Positions 11,088 through 23,739 are shown, counted from the first letter of the stretch. The stretch is 64,000 nt of DNA from Armigeres subalbatus (GCF_024139115.2 NW_026943359.1:31037-95036), one strand, 5' to 3'. The notes: a model not told the origin generated them from the sequence alone. A program made the numbers and translations.

Positions 11088-13990
11088 TTTGCAAGTGAAT
11101 CTCCACCATGCTAAAGGCGCTTCAGCCGTACTGTGTGATGTGACGAAAATCAGAGTTCTCCCAGAACTGCGGTTCTCGTTAACAGAACAATGAAATGCTA
11201 TCCTCTTACAGAATTTATTAAACGAGACATTGTTGCGGTCATGGTCGAGGTACCAACCACCAGAGGGAGCATGGACGTCGTAGTGGCTTCTGCTTACTTC
11301 CCTGGTGATGTTCCTGTGGTTCCACCTCCTGAAATCGCTTCTTTTGTCAACTACTGTCGAGGAATCAAGAAGTCCTTCATCATCGCTTGCGACGCCAACG
11401 CTCATCACACTGTGTGGGGAAGCACCGACATCAATGCACGAGGTGAGTGTCTTTTAGAGTATCTGTCATCTAGTAATATTGATATATGCAACACAGGCAG
11501 TAAACCAACTTTTTCTAATGCAATCAGAGAAGAAGTTTCAGATTTGACATTATGCAACTCTGCAATTACAGAGAAAATTCAGAATTGGCAAGTCTCAGAT
11601 GAAATTTCGCTTTCTGATCATAAACACATAATTTTTCAATGGGGTGGAGGCGAATTAGCGCCAACTACATTTTGTGATCCAAAAAATACAAACTGGGATC
11701 AGTATGCAAAACTATTGAAATCCGATATATTAACAAAAGAGTCAACCCTTGGGTCAATACAACAGCTTGAATCATATTCGCAAAAACTGAATGAAGTGAT
11801 TCTGTATGCATATCATAGCAGCTGTCCTATCAAGCGCTCGTCTTCAAACAGGGACGTGCCATGGTGGAATGCTAAACTGCAACGCCTTAGGAAAACAGCT
11901 CGTAAGTTGTTCAACAGGGCAAAACGCACCTCAGATTGGGCACGATATAGAAAAGCCCTCACTGAATATAATATTGAAATTCGGAAATCCAAGAGGAAAT
12001 CTTGGGTTAAAACGTGTGAAAGCATCAACAACACTCCCACAGTCGCAAGATTACAGAAAACTCTTGCAAAAAACCACACTATTAATCTTGGCAATCTTAA
12101 ACGTAACGATGGAGAGTTGACGAAAAGCCCAATTGAAACTCTAGGTCTAATGATGGAAACTCACTTTCCTGAATCAGACAGATGTGATGGTGGTTATACT
12201 GGAATTGAAGGATGCTCTGGGATCACTATATTAGTGTCCCCCAGATCAGAAAGTAATAGCCAAGATATAGCTGATGAAATTGTCACAAAATCCAGAGTTG
12301 AAAACGCGGTAAGATCTTTCCAACCTTTTAAATCTGCAGGTGTGGACGGTATAATTCCAGCATTGCTTCAAAACGGAGAAGCAGCTCTGATTCCGTCCCT
12401 TATGAAGATTTTTAAAGCAAGTTTAAGGTTAAACTTCATTCCATCTAAATGGAGATTGGTTAAAGTAGTGTTTATACCTAAAACTGGCAAACGAGACAAA
12501 ATGAACCCAAAGTCTTTCAGACCCATTAGCCTTTCATCAGTTTTGTTGAAAACAATGGAGAAAGTTTTAAAAGATTATGTTAATTCGAAATACATGCAGG
12601 AATTTCCTGTTTCTAAATACCAATTTGCTTATCAAGCTAACAAATCTACGGTTACAGCTCTTCACACGCTTGTAAATAAAATTGAGAAATCTCTTTCAAT
12701 AAAAGAAATAGCTCTTTGCTCTTTCCTTGATATTGAAGGAGCTTTTGACAACACTTCATACTCGTCGATGACTACAGCTATGAAGAAAAGGAAGTTTAAC
12801 AAAAGTATTATAAACTGGATTCATACTAGGAGTGCTTTCACCACTTTTGTGGTCGTTAGTAGTTGACGATCTTGTAAGAAGCTTGGAAGCTAAAGGTTTC
12901 GAAGTTGTAAGCTTTGCAGATGATATTGTCATCATATTGCTGTTCCAGAGAAAACTTTCCTCTTTCCGTAGTTGCGTAGTTGCGGAGAGAATGCAGCAGG
13001 CTCTGATGTATCACATATTTGTGGTGCATGGAAGAGGGTCTAAGCATTAATCCTTCAAAGATCACTATAGTTCCTTTTACTAAAAGAAGGAAATATAACT
13101 TGAAACCTCTCAAGATTGAGGAAAAGATAATTCCATTCAGTAAAGAGGTAAAATTCTTAGGAGTGATTTTAGATGCCAAACTGAATTAGAATAAACACTT
13201 GGACGCTACGATAAATAAGTCAATCAGTGCGTTTTGGGTGTGCTCCAGTACCGTTGGGAGGAAATGGGGTCTTAAACCAACAATGATTATGTGGATATTT
13301 ACTTCCATTATAAGACCAAAAGTAACGTATGTTTCGCTAGTGTGGTGGCCAAAAACCAAAGAGGCCACTGCAGCATCAAAACTAGCAAAACTTCAACGAC
13401 TTGGATGTATTGCTATTACGGGAGCGATGCGCAGCACTCCATCGAAAGCACTAGAGGCAATCCTAAATCTGCTACCGTTGCATGAGCACGTACAACTGGA
13501 AGCGGAGAAGAGTGCGCTGAGGCTTAAAAGATCCATGAATGTTCTACCAGGAGACCTTATCGGAGGTCACTTGAGCATTCTACAACATTTTAAAAGAGGA
13601 CCGAAACCCTACCGGAGATTGGATGAATGCGGAGGACAACTACGATAATCCCTATATGGTGCACACAACGACGCGTACGGATTGGGATGCCGGTGGACCT
13701 ATAGTTCATCAAGGTTCAATTGTATTCTTCACTGATGGTTCAAAAATCGGTACGAAAACTGGTTCAGGAATCTCTGGACCTGGAATACCTATTTCAGTAG
13801 CCGCCACTGGCCAACTGTATTCCAAGCAGAATTTTTTGCAATTATAGAGTGTGTAAATGTTTGCTTGAGAAGAAAATATCGACATGCAAATATTTGCATT
13901 TTTCTGATAGCCAAGCTGCACTAAAAGCATTGAGTTCCTTTAAAAGCACACCAAGAATCGTCTGGGAATGTATTCATCAATTGTACTTCG
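11088..13990 (+). pseudogene. LOA-type ORF2 (endonuclease-RT-RNase H), broken
   Basis: Starts with the endonuclease opening IKFLQVNLHHAKGASAVLC (about 11085-11140), which jumps by deletion and frameshift into the long ORF at 11190-12866. That ORF has the endonuclease core (FIIACDANAHHTVWGS, SLSDHKHI) and RT blocks AGVDGIIPALL, SFRPISLSSVLLKTMEKV and FLDIEGAFDNTSY. A deletion near 12840 removes sequence before SPLLWSLVVDDL and FADDIVII, the catalytic box. Later frames carry KEVKFLGVILDAKLN (13145-13185, ending in a stop), then an RNase H start, VFFTDGSK (about 13727), and a weak second RNase H box near 13900. Intact relatives nick target DNA and reverse-transcribe their own RNA. Confidence 0.85.
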
Positions 13991-14984
13991 TTCCAGTTAC
14001 GTATTGCTAAAAATACCAACTTTTCGGTACATACCTGATGGCTTCTAATTTGTCAGAACTTTTCATTTTACCACCACTTTCATCGAGGACTGAGCTGAAA
14101 CATCGGAACAACCATTAAATCAGTTTTCTTTCCACTGGCAAGCCGTTCCGATGTATTTACGTTTCCTGAAAAACTAAGACGCGACGCGACAGAAACCAAG
14201 TAGACTATACATTACTGTACATTGAGTGGATATTAGGTGCAAAAATAATACACTGGATTTTGTTTTACACGATTTACATTTCTCAATTTTCCTCATCCAG
14301 AAATGTTTAACGTATATTAATTATCATGATTTTCTTTGACTTATTCTGGATTTTTTGAAACATGTTGAAAGTTTGGTGGCAAATTGAAGTCACACGATCA
14401 AAATACGAGCGAAAAAAATCTGTTTTTACGTGTTTTTACAAATCCTTGTATTATTAATTCGAAACAAAAAGATAATTCCAATCAAGCCAACCTGTTCTCC
14501 TGGGCAAAGTTCGCCGGCAGAATACCAATGTTGTTTGCTGTTTGTCTTTCTAAGCGCATAAACTGAATAATCCTGTGCACCTAAATAAAAGCCACTCAAT
14601 TTTACACAAAATTGGATTAATACCGTCACTATTGCAATCGAATTTACTATCTAGAAAACTTTTCAGAAACATTTTTCATCCGAGCGTAAAACACCAGTGG
14701 GAAGTAATCAATCTGTGAAAATGATAAGAATGCAATTTAACATAACAATAAAATCAATATGTTTAAAAATTTAATTTTAATGATAATTGAGGTAAATGGG
14801 AGAAAATATAGTATTACTGAAAAGAACAGTAATAAAAGACAGTAATAAAATTTACCGACAAACTCAGTTGTTTTTGACATTTGGCAATTTACAACTCTAC
14901 TGAGTTTTCAGTAACTCAAAAATTACCGAGTTAAGTCCGCTGTTCAAAAAGCTCAATCTTTACCGACTTCGTAATTGAAACCTT
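13991..14984. other. AT-rich non-coding interval
   Basis: No gene recognised. 14820-14945 contains paired segments around CTCAGTTG, ACTGAGTTTTCAGTAACTC and TTACCGAGTTAAG that resemble one end of a MITE, but no second end was found. Confidence 0.4.
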
Positions 14985-15960
14985 TGAGGGCTTCCGAGCC
15001 TCTTGAAAAGCTTCCAGCACCTCTTGAAAGGAGGCTGAAGCCTCTTGAAAGGAAGCTGAGCCCTCTTGAAAGGAGGCTGAGCCTCTTGAAAGGAGGCTTC
15101 CGAGCCTCTTGAGGACTTCGAGCCTCTTGAAGAGGAGCTTCAGGCCTGAAGGAGCTGAGCCTCTTGAAGGGCTTCCAGGCCTCTTGAAAGGAGGCTTCGA
15201 GGCCTCTTGAAAGGGAGGCTTCCAGGCCTCTTGAAAGGAGGCTTCCGAGGCCTCTTGAAAGGAGGCTTCGGAGCCTCTTGAAAGGAGGCTTCAGGCCTCT
15301 GAGAAGGAGGCTTCCGAGGCCTCTTGAAGGAGGGCTTCCAGGCCTCTTGAAGGGCTCAGGCCTCTTGAAGGAGGCTTCGAGCCTCTTGAAGAGGCTTCAG
15401 GCCTCTTGAAGGAGCTTCCGGGCCTCTTGAAGGAGGCTTCCAGGCCTCTTGAAGAGGCTGGCGAGGCCTCTTGAAGGAAGTCAGGTCCAAGGGAGCTTCG
15501 GGCCTCAAAGAGGTTTCAGGTTTAAAGGGGCTTCCAGGCCTCAGAAAGGAGGCTTCGGGCCTCTTGAAAATAGGGCTATCGAGCCTGTTCAAAAGCCTCT
15601 GAAAGGATCGAGGCTTTAAGAGGAAAAAGGAAATTTCTAGAAAAAGCATGGCTAGTACTCCTAAAGGAAAGTTTGAACCTCTTGAAATGACTTCCGGGTC
15701 ACTTGAAAGGAAGCTTCGAGCCTTTGAAAATAAGGCTGTCGAGCCTGTTCAAAAACTTAGAAAGGATCCGAGGGCTTTAAGAGGAAAAATTTCTGAAAAA
15801 CATGACTTTCAGGCCTCTTAAAGGAAAGTGTTCGAACCTTGAAATGATGCTTCCGGGTCACTTGAAAGGAGGCTTCGAGCTGCTTGGAAGGAGGCTTCCG
15901 AGAAGCGTAGAAACATGCTTCTTTTCTCTTGCAACAAAGCAACTAAGCTTTCAGGAAAAA
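14985..15960. repeat. Second, diverged block of the 23-bp minisatellite
   Basis: The same GCCTCTTGAAAGGAGGCTT unit as at 1-1960, with many indels and substitutions. Units become hard to recognise after 15600. A ~190-bp segment with GGATC(C)GAG..CTTTAAGAGGAAAAA appears twice (about 15570-15640 and 15725-15800), which is a higher-order duplication. Confidence 0.9.
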
Positions 15961-16744
15961 GTCTTCATGTCTTTCAAATGGAGCCTTCAGATCTGTAGAC
16001 TCTAGATTTATTTAACAATCATATTCTCAACATATTAAACATTATGTTTTGACCTGTAAGATTGCATAGAAGATTTTTAAACTTTGTTCATTCGAGTTTG
16101 CCTTGAAAACGAAGAGAAAACTTGTTTGAAATCAATCCAACACAATCAATGTGCTTCGTTTATAGCTTCTACAATACGATTCCGCACTAAATAATTCTGT
16201 TCTCGATGCAGACTCTAGTTTTATCACTTCGCGTTCTCCCACACTAGCTGGCGTATCAGCATCTAAGATCGATTGTACACTGGTTAAACAAATTTCTGCT
16301 ACGCGAGGTAGTTTTTTTCATAGCGTTGTCCCGAACTAGCTGCCCGTCCGCGACCAGCAGCAACACGATAGATTCCGCATTCATATTGTACTAAATAGTA
16401 AAAATATCCTAATATAAATTTAAACTTGGAAACGCTGAAGACGTTTATAGAAAAACTACATACGTATTTGTCGACAAATAGGGTTATGTAGTAACGTTAT
16501 TACAAAAATTGTATAACCTAAAGTTTTAAAACAATTTGTGATTTGATTCAGCGCGCGCAATTTTGATATTAATGGTTTAGTTTAAATTCGTTTCGAAATT
16601 CGCGGAATTCCGTTAAATTTCGTTGACCAGTTTTCTGGCAAATTTTGTAATTTTCGAGCAAACGAAATCAGAAATGCGATTTCGCCTGCTAAAATTCCCG
16701 AAATCCGCGGAATTTCGTTCAATCGAAATACCGCATTAGCTTAT
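15961..16744. other. Non-coding interval
   Basis: No sustained ORF. 16580-16720 is enriched in AAATTCGCGGAATTTCG-like words, a diverged simple repeat. Nothing else recognised. Confidence 0.4.
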
Positions 16745-17245
16745 ATTTCATGCATATTCGCAGACCCGCAGCAGTTCTACCGCTGGTAACTGAATGTTGT
16801 CGTTTTGTAAGTGAACAAAGTGAACGAACGAACGAACAAAAGTGCGCGAGCAAAAAGCCGTCGTGCGCGCTGCTGTCACAAATTGTATGACTCGCACACG
16901 GCCGGCAGGCACTGCTTCTTTATACACTAAAAAATCTTCCGGTAGACCCAAAGGCCCGTGACATACCGCATTCTGATGTCCGTGTTAGAATGCACGTATA
17001 GTTTACATATGAAATTTTACTGGCTTTGACAAGAATTGAAATTTTCAATACTTATCGTTAATAATCTTAAGTTTCAATGAATAGAATATGGTGGAGAGTG
17101 TCCGAGTCGATTGATATATAAACTAAATCCAAAAAGAAAGATAAAGGCGCTAGTAACGTTCAAAATCTTCCCTTCAACGTAGCTTTCGATTTCCAAAATC
17201 TAAATGACCCAGTATAGTAAAGAAAGACGTAAGTCCTACGTCAAA
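16745..17245 (-). repeat. Dispersed TATA-containing repeat, copy 1
   Basis: Read on the minus strand it contains TATAAAGAAGCAGTGCCTGC, then GACAGCAGCGCGCACGACG, TTTTTGCTCGCGCAC and (GTTC)n. The other flank, on plus, holds CTGATGTCCGTGTTAGAATGC and TTTTACTGGCTTTGACAAGAA, and ends in the palindrome GACGTAAGTCCTACGTC at 17226-17242. Other copies: 17860-18500, 20815-21260 (inverted), 32930-33120 (partial), and GCGCGAGCAAAAA-type ends at 39515 and 41158. Confidence 0.75.
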
Positions 17246-17249
17246 AGTG

Positions 17250-17859
17250 AAGTTTAATTTGCATTCCATCAACATTTCGGGTTGCTCATGTGCGTGGAAG
17301 TGTGTAAAAATTAGATTTTCAATGCCCTTTGAGAAGAAGTGAAGTGCAGTGATAAACCCCAAACCGCGGACGGCTTTAAATTAGCAAGAAACTGCTGGTT
17401 TATGCTATATTTCGAGCCGAAACACATAGGACTCTTTGAAGAAACATGTTATTCACAGGAAGTACATAAATTGTGAACAGGTTAGTAATCTAGATATTAA
17501 ACTTTTGTTCGATGCTGTTCGATGCATTTATGTTGGTGGGAGAGAGTGCGGGAGGTGTGGGGTTGACCTGGAAGGTCATCCATATTGACTGCCGTCGTGG
17601 TACTCTCTAACTATATCATAACTTTTTTATTTTAAGAGGTTTGATTATTAGGTATTGATAACTAAAGCTTAACCTTCCATGCTTCTGGAAATAAACTTAT
17701 AATTAAATGTAATTAAATTAGCTTTGTTTTCTATAGCCCTTATTTTTTAAAGGCAAATGTGAGAGGCATTTATAGATTTCATATTCATGATAGCATTTAA
17801 AGTTTAAAATTCTTTTAATAAAATTTTTTAGGGGTTTGGAAAAAGTGCCATTTGGGGAA
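17250..17859. other. Non-coding interval
   Basis: No gene or element recognised between the two copies of the TATA-containing repeat. Confidence 0.4.
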
Positions 17860-18505
17860 CCTTCTCTCTGGGTATTTTATTCTTTTCATCTACCACCATC
17901 GCAGCCTCAGCATCATCGGTCTCAGCCGTGAACTCCGAGCGATCCTCGATCGCAACCGACACCAGTCATCCGATCATCATCAGCACAGAATGACAAAAAA
18001 TTTGTCCTCTTTTTTCCATGCATACTAGACCCACGGCAGCTCTTCCGCTGATGACTACTGTGAGTAAACACAGCGAACGAACGAACGAAACAGGAAATGC
18101 GCGAGCAAAAAGCACGTCGATACGCGCTGCTGTCACAATGTAATGAATCTCACACTGCAGGAACTCTTCTTTTATACACAAAGAAAATCCGATGGACCAA
18201 ATGCCCGTGACTCACTGCATTGTGATATCCGTGTTAAGATGCATGGATTGGTTATATATGAAATTTTGCTGGCTTTGACAAGAAATAAAAAGTTTCAATA
18301 GCTTACCGTTAATAATCTTAAGTTTCAATGAAATTGACAAAGTGCTGGAAATTGTGAGTCAGATAATAACAAAATCTTCAAATCCATCGAAAGATGAAGC
18401 GCTGTAACATTCGAAATCTTCCCTTTCAGCGTAACGCTCTCGATTTCAAAAATCTAAATGACACCCAGTATAGTAAAGAAAGACGTAAGTTCTACGTCAA
18501 AAAAA
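17860..18505 (-). repeat. Dispersed TATA-containing repeat, copy 2
   Basis: The same order of landmarks as copy 1: TGTATAAAAGAAGA on the minus strand at about 18170, GCGCGAGCAAAAAGCACGTC at about 18098, a CGAACGAACGAA run at 18077-18091, CCGTGTTAAGATGCA, and the palindrome GACGTAAGTTCTACGTC at 18482-18498. It extends further on the low-coordinate side (17880-18000) with sequence shared with 21120-21260. Confidence 0.75.
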
Positions 18506-19239
18506 TTCGAGACGTCAGTTGATTTTTTCGAGCGAACGGAAAAAAGTGAGGTCAGTTACACCAAAACGCATCCGCTACGGACGAACGCCGCCGCGATATT
18601 TTAGGCTAGATTAAGTAATACAAAAAGCAGGGATTGAATCCTAAAGAGAAACTCACTTATCATCTCTGTATACATATACGGTATGTAGCATACTGGAGAA
18701 CTTTTTCGTCAAGCTGTGCATGAACTGATTCGGATGTTATACCCCATGATAAATTTCTTTGAAGCTCCAAATGTGGGGAGCACTGGCTCTTATGGATGCA
18801 ATTCACATGTTCTACGGCTGTGCAGTAACCAACACGAAGGAGGGAAAATAAGCGAGAATCACCATTTTCTGTGAGGGGCTGCCTATCCGATTCTTTTTTC
18901 GCACTTGTATACAGCTTGATAAATTTGTTATCATGGCTTGTTATGATTCGGGATTCGGAACAGTTTTGCCTCTCTTAATCGTTGATTCGTTATCTATTGA
19001 GGCGATTTCTGCAAACCCTGCAAAAAGTCATTTCTTATAATTATTGTAAAACGGTAAGACGGTAATACGATAGTTAAATAACTACAACAAATATATTCAA
19101 AATATTCTCATTTCTGAAATATCATATGATTTTTCGATATATCGATATTTTCATTCAATATATCGATACGATACGTTCGATTAGATCGAATCAAATATCG
19201 ATATATTCGGAACGACCACCAATTACGGGTTTAATTTAT
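18506..19239. other. Non-coding interval with TCGATATATCGA motifs
   Basis: No ORF of note. 19125-19205 is rich in self-complementary ATATCGATATATCGA words. Nothing else recognised. Confidence 0.4.
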
Positions 19240-19520
19240 TAAATACAAAGTGCTGTTCGACGCGCGCGAGCCATTTGATCGGGATTCCACAAGAGCGGTT
19301 CGACATTTAATGCAGCGGCGACACAGCAGACACGAAGGCGTGTGGCAGTGGCAAGTGGAGGAAAATTTTTCCAAATTTTGGAGGCTGAGCGAAAATCATC
19401 AGGTGGCGGTCGGACAGATTCAACGCAAGGTGCCACAAGCGTTTGGATGCAGTTAGTTATTAGAAAGTCGCATTGGGAAATGAAAAATGGTTCTTCTGGG
19501 ACTAACTTTATGATAAGAAG
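19240..19520 (+). other. Repeat unit with degenerate histone-type 3' signal (plus)
   Basis: Begins with CGCGCGAGCCATTTGATCGG, which matches the initiator region of the promoter-like units near 34 kb. About 220 nt of non-coding sequence follows, alignable to 33722-33965 on the other strand (TTTTGGAGGCTGAGCGAAAATC, TTGGATGCAGTTAGTTATT). It reaches GGTTCTTCTGGGACTA at 19489-19504, a damaged version of the stem-loop that is intact at 33722-33737. Confidence 0.6.
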
Positions 19521-20085
19521 AGGTTATTGCGAAAATGAATTGTTTCTCGGTGGGATCGGGTTTGGCGTGGTAACTTGGTTGCTGTTGATGATTACATCCA
19601 TTCAAATTTACCATCATCTCCCGATGCGCTATCAAATTTGCTGATTTGCGATTGAGTTTTGCACTTTGAAAGAAAGTTCATATCAGATTGTCGGATCAAC
19701 TTTTGTATAAAGGCCTTTTTGGAGGACATCATCCTCGAAAATTGACGAAATAAAGGAGAAATAAGCAGTGGCGTGAAACCAAACGGATATATTTGTTGCA
19801 ACGTTTGATTTTCGCCCGCGATGTAACGTACGTGGCAAGAGGATTGTGATGTCCCCGACTGAAAGCCAGTCGAGTGGCTTTAGCGGCCGATGAGTCTTTA
19901 ATTCCACGGTTAGAGACTCAAAGTGCATCCAACTGAACAACTAATCGACTTCTTGATTGAGTTGGCCTCTGAGCAGTTTGCTCAATGTTAATAAAACGAG
20001 ACAAATTATTATGGCAAATACCATCATTTTCGAATAGCTACGTAGTTCTACGTCACTTTTGCGTACAACCCGATTGGACTGCACC
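19521..20085 (+). repeat. Dispersed repeat shared with 33130-33690
   Basis: Landmarks AATTGTTTCTCGGTGGGATC, TTTGGAGGACATCATCCTC, AAATAAGGAGAAATAAGCAG-like sequence, AACGTTTGATTTTCGCC, CCGACTGAAAGCCAGTCGAG and TAGCTACGTAGTTCTACGTC recur in order on the minus strand of 33130-33690. Both copies directly follow a histone-type stem-loop unit, so the stem-loop unit and this block move as one longer repeat. Confidence 0.7.
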
Positions 20086-20089
20086 TTTG

Positions 20090-20235
20090 AGTTTTTAGTT
20101 TTGATTGTTTCGTAATTTATTTATTGTTTCCAATGTTTTAGTAGTTTTTGTTTTGACCCTTCCTTGACCCGGTAATAAGTGTAAGCTAACCGGTTATCGT
20201 TCCCAATAAAAATTACAATTACAATTACAATGATG
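20090..20235 (+). mobile_element. 3' end of a non-LTR element with (ATTACA)n tail
   Basis: Non-coding sequence ending in CCCAATAAAAATTACAATTACAATTACAA at 20203-20231. A short tandem tail after AATAAA-like sequence is typical of several non-LTR groups. No coding part is attached, so the clade cannot be named. Confidence 0.5.
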
Positions 20236-20814
20236 CATAATCATCGTAGGTGGGCAACCCAAAGTACAAATAAACAAGTCTATCGCTAAGATATTGATTA
20301 TTTTTCCTCGCGTTAGATGAATATAAAACAATCACGATAACTGATTATCGCGGACAGTTAAAAGATAAATTAACAATAGCTCTACCGGAGCGATTGATTG
20401 TCTGCCCTTACGTTGGGTGAACAAGAACACATAAAAATCGTTGTAACGATCTATACTTTGTTCTCGCGTCACATTAATATGCTGTTACTTGGATTACATC
20501 GCACCAGGTGAATCCTGATCTAAGTAATGACACTTCCTCTCATACTTACAATACTCCTTCCCGTAACAACCGTAGAGATGCAGACGATTCGTCGGTCTCT
20601 AAAACAACGTTGTTGCACTAACATTCCTTCCTTCCCTAGATGATCGTAAGGACGTGGCCGGCCCGTTATTGACCCATTAAAGTTGAGCTTTCCAGACGTG
20701 CACATTGAGGATGCTATACCAAGTCCCATCTGTTGGTTCCTGTGCACATTCCGCTAGTTCTGGTCAATCACGGAGAGCACTCTGTGTAGATCATCATGCT
20801 CATGCTCATGCTCA
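20236..20814. other. Non-coding interval
   Basis: No recognised gene. A CATGCTCATGCTCATGCTC run occurs at 20789-20812. Confidence 0.4.
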
Positions 20815-21452
20815 TTCATTGAAACTTAAGATTATTATCGATAAGCTATTGAAAATTTCAATTCTTGTCAAAGCCAACAAAAATTTCATAATAACCAATC
20901 CGTGCATTCCTAACACGGACATCAGAATGCGGTGTCACGGGCCTTCGGTCCACCCCAAGATTTTCTTTTGTATCAAAGAAGCAGTACCTGCCATTGCGAG
21001 TCTTACAATTTGTGACAACAGCGCGCATTGACGTGCTTTTCGCTCATGTTTCGTTTCTTTGTTCGCTGTGTTTACCTACACAGCATCAGTCGCCAGCAGT
21101 GGGTCCGCGAATGATGAAAAGAAGTGGCCGCATTTATTGTCATTCTGTGCTTGATTATGGTCGAGCATGGTGGTGTCGGTTGCGATCAATGCAATCGCCC
21201 ATCGCATCGCTTGGAGGTCACGGCTAGAGGCCGATGTGGCTAAGGCAGCGAGGGCAGCGGTTGTGGATGAAGAAGAATAAACTTAGAGATTTGGTCTGCT
21301 CATCCAGAAAGTGATTGTTTATAAATCCACATATCCGGTGGATTAAGTCATGGAATATGACTGACCATATGTTAAGTTGTGCTGGTACTAAAGGCGTACA
21401 TTAAAACATGGTTATACTGTTACAGTTCTGATTCCCCAGCAAAAAAAAATCA
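20815..21452 (+). mobile_element. Composite element: TATA-repeat head joined to LOA-type 3' end
   Basis: 20815-21260 is an inverted copy of the TATA-containing repeat (GACATCAGAATGCGGTGTCAC, GTATCAAAGAAGCAGTACC, GTGACAACAGCGCGCATTGACG). It runs without a break into a LOA-type 3' end at 21280-21452: TTTGGTCTGCTCATCCAG, GACTGACCATATGTTAAGTTG, then TTCCCCAGCAAAAAAAAATC. The same 3' end follows a real ORF2 C-terminus at 42525-43208. The layout suggests a non-autonomous LOA derivative with the coding region deleted. Confidence 0.6.
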
Positions 21453-22460
21453 ACTACACTGACGAAAATAAAAATTTGATTTAAATAATTACTTTAATTT
21501 ATTCGCAGAAGGCATAAGAAAATATGCACAATAAGCATTTGTGTTAATATCCATTTTAGATTAGAAAATTTCGCTGTATCACATATAAATGTTTTAAAAA
21601 AGTCCGCAAAAAATAATTTCCAGAAGAATATTTAAATAAACATTAACTTATTCTTTGTTATTCATTTTTTGAGAAATAATATTATTAAACTTGACGTAGA
21701 CTTGGAGTATGGAATCAAAACATTAAATAATTTTTTGTTGACGTATTAGCAGTACCTCCTCTATTTAAGTAGGTTTACTGCTCCTTGACTTATTTCTTAT
21801 TGCTGTGATTTTTTAGTAAGCACTCTTTAGAAAAAGCAACGCAAATTGGTGTATGTTCTTTGTTTGGAAAAGCAGGACATTCCTCCCATTTTGCCCAAGT
21901 CTGAAAATTTTATTAATAGAATTTTTAAACTTCAAATACTATCATCATAAGAAATCTATAAATGCCCTACATTTGCTTGAGTAAATAAGGGCTTAATAGT
22001 TAGAAACAAAGCAATTCAAATTATGTATTTAATTATTAGTTTTATTTCCAGAGTTTTGAATAAACATGTAATAATTCAACACTTGAGTACGTTTCCAATA
22101 TCAATATCTATAATCAAACTCCATAGATCCAAAAGTTAGAAGTTAAATGTAAATCAATTACGTTTATACAAGTCCTACGTCTACTCGGGGTTATGTTAAA
22201 AACATTACCCATTGCTCTTATTTTTATTTTCAAATCTCATCTAATATTGATGCAACCTTTTACAACTATTTACATTACAACATGTAACAACTATGCAAAT
22301 ATGTAGTAGCAAAATCAAGTAATACATCATTGGGTTAGGACATGTACTGGCAATCGTTCCTCTTGCTGGAATTATCAACCGCAGAGAATGATTACTCGTT
22401 TGTGGTGCTAACATGGTTTACGAGTGCAGTCTTTTGCGAGAAAATCTGTTGAGAATTAAT
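21453..22460. other. AT-rich interval, no gene seen
   Basis: Very AT-rich, no ORF above background, no repeat match to the rest of the window. Confidence 0.4.
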
Positions 22461-22462
22461 AT

Positions 22463-22735
22463 GGCCCTTATTATGGATTGCACTACACGTGAAAAGAAGC
22501 ACATGTGAAGTGCAATGTCTTTTTACGGATTCCACATAAGTAAAATAAAAATGCTATTACGGTTTCCACTACACCTCGTTCAAATACGTTCTTTCCACAT
22601 CACTTTATGTGGAAACGGTAATAGACGCACATAGAATTATTCACATTTGTTGGTCTATTACCGTTTCCACATAAAATGATCGTTAGGTGGAGTGAAGGTA
22701 AAGGTGGATAAGGAATCCGTAATAAGGTGCTATAT
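22463..22735. mobile_element. Foldback/MITE-like element
   Basis: Outer ends CTTATTATGGATTGCAC and GGAATCCGTAATAAG are imperfect inverted repeats. Inside, 22604-22626 and 22653-22675 form a perfect 23-bp inverted repeat (TTTATGTGGAAACGG...) with a 26-nt loop. Further TTCCAC/GTGGAA pairs give a nested hairpin. No target-site duplication determined. Confidence 0.65.
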
Positions 22736-23735
22736 GAAAAATTGAGTAGTATTTTTTCCATCTTTGGTGCACACTTGCACTCACAGATGGAGACATTTGC
22801 TTAACCTGTCGAACTGAGTCGATTGGCATATTACGTTAATGGTTTCCGAGCCTCATACAAAACTTTCTTGTTGGCACTCTGTGGGTATCATGATTATCGA
22901 ATTCAAAAGAGTCACAAGTGAACACTCCGATGAAGTCACTTGAAGGGTTGAACAAAAATGTAAGTTGGCAACATAATAACATAAGCATCATTCAGAATCA
23001 GTGCAAGCGGATCCTCTTTGCGCAACTTTACTATCATAAACTTTGTTAAGTACCTACGTATCAGCTAACTTACAACAACTTCCTAGCTATGAGAACTCTG
23101 CCAGCTGATCAGCTTAGAACCTCTGTGTATCCGAAGGGATGTATGCAGAGCTAACCATCGCCGATATTTTGCAAGGAAGAATGATTGTGATACTCTTCTG
23201 CGACATAACATCAACGCACAACCCGACAACTGCGGAGTAACCTAATGCTAAGACTTCTTTTCGTCGCACAAACTATGGACTACGTAGTGCTCTCCATGGT
23301 TTGCAGCGTGTTTTTCAATAAGGTGCGTTGGTAGCGTTTCCCGTGAGGCGAGATGCCCTCCGCCGGTTCTTCACATCATTTTTCACCGACCAGAACAATT
23401 GACGCATATAGACTATAAGGGTATGCGATAACACACTGTTTCCTAACGAATCAAAACGAAACGATATTTAAAATGTCTTTGTTGATTCGAAACAAAACGA
23501 AGCGAAATATAGATTTACTTCGAGATTTCGAAACGATACGAAATCAAGTTCCAATGAATTCAAAATTTTACAAAACGAAACGAAACTTTATTTTTTTCCG
23601 CGGAATTTTTATAGAATTGGTTTTACATTATGTATGGTATATGTTCCATTATTTATAACCTGCTACTATATCAATAACATTCGCAAAACTGGAAATTTAG
23701 GCTCAATTTGTGTCGTATTTTGTCAGTTTGAATCT
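22736..23735. other. Non-coding interval
   Basis: No gene recognised. 23445-23590 is enriched in CGAAACGAAA words, a diverged simple repeat. Confidence 0.4.
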
Positions 23736-23739
23736 ATTA

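Larger units (their letters stand above)
9493..13990 (+). mobile_element. Degenerate LOA-type non-LTR retrotransposon
   Basis: The order ORF1 (DUF4780-like), then endonuclease, reverse transcriptase and RNase H on one strand fits the LOA group of the I superfamily, which is known from mosquitoes. The copy has a MITE in ORF1, at least one deletion in the endonuclease and one in the RT, and frame changes later. The 3' end is missing: RNase H fades near 13990 with no tail. Separate LOA-type 3' ends occur at 21270-21452 and 42525-43208. Confidence 0.8.
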
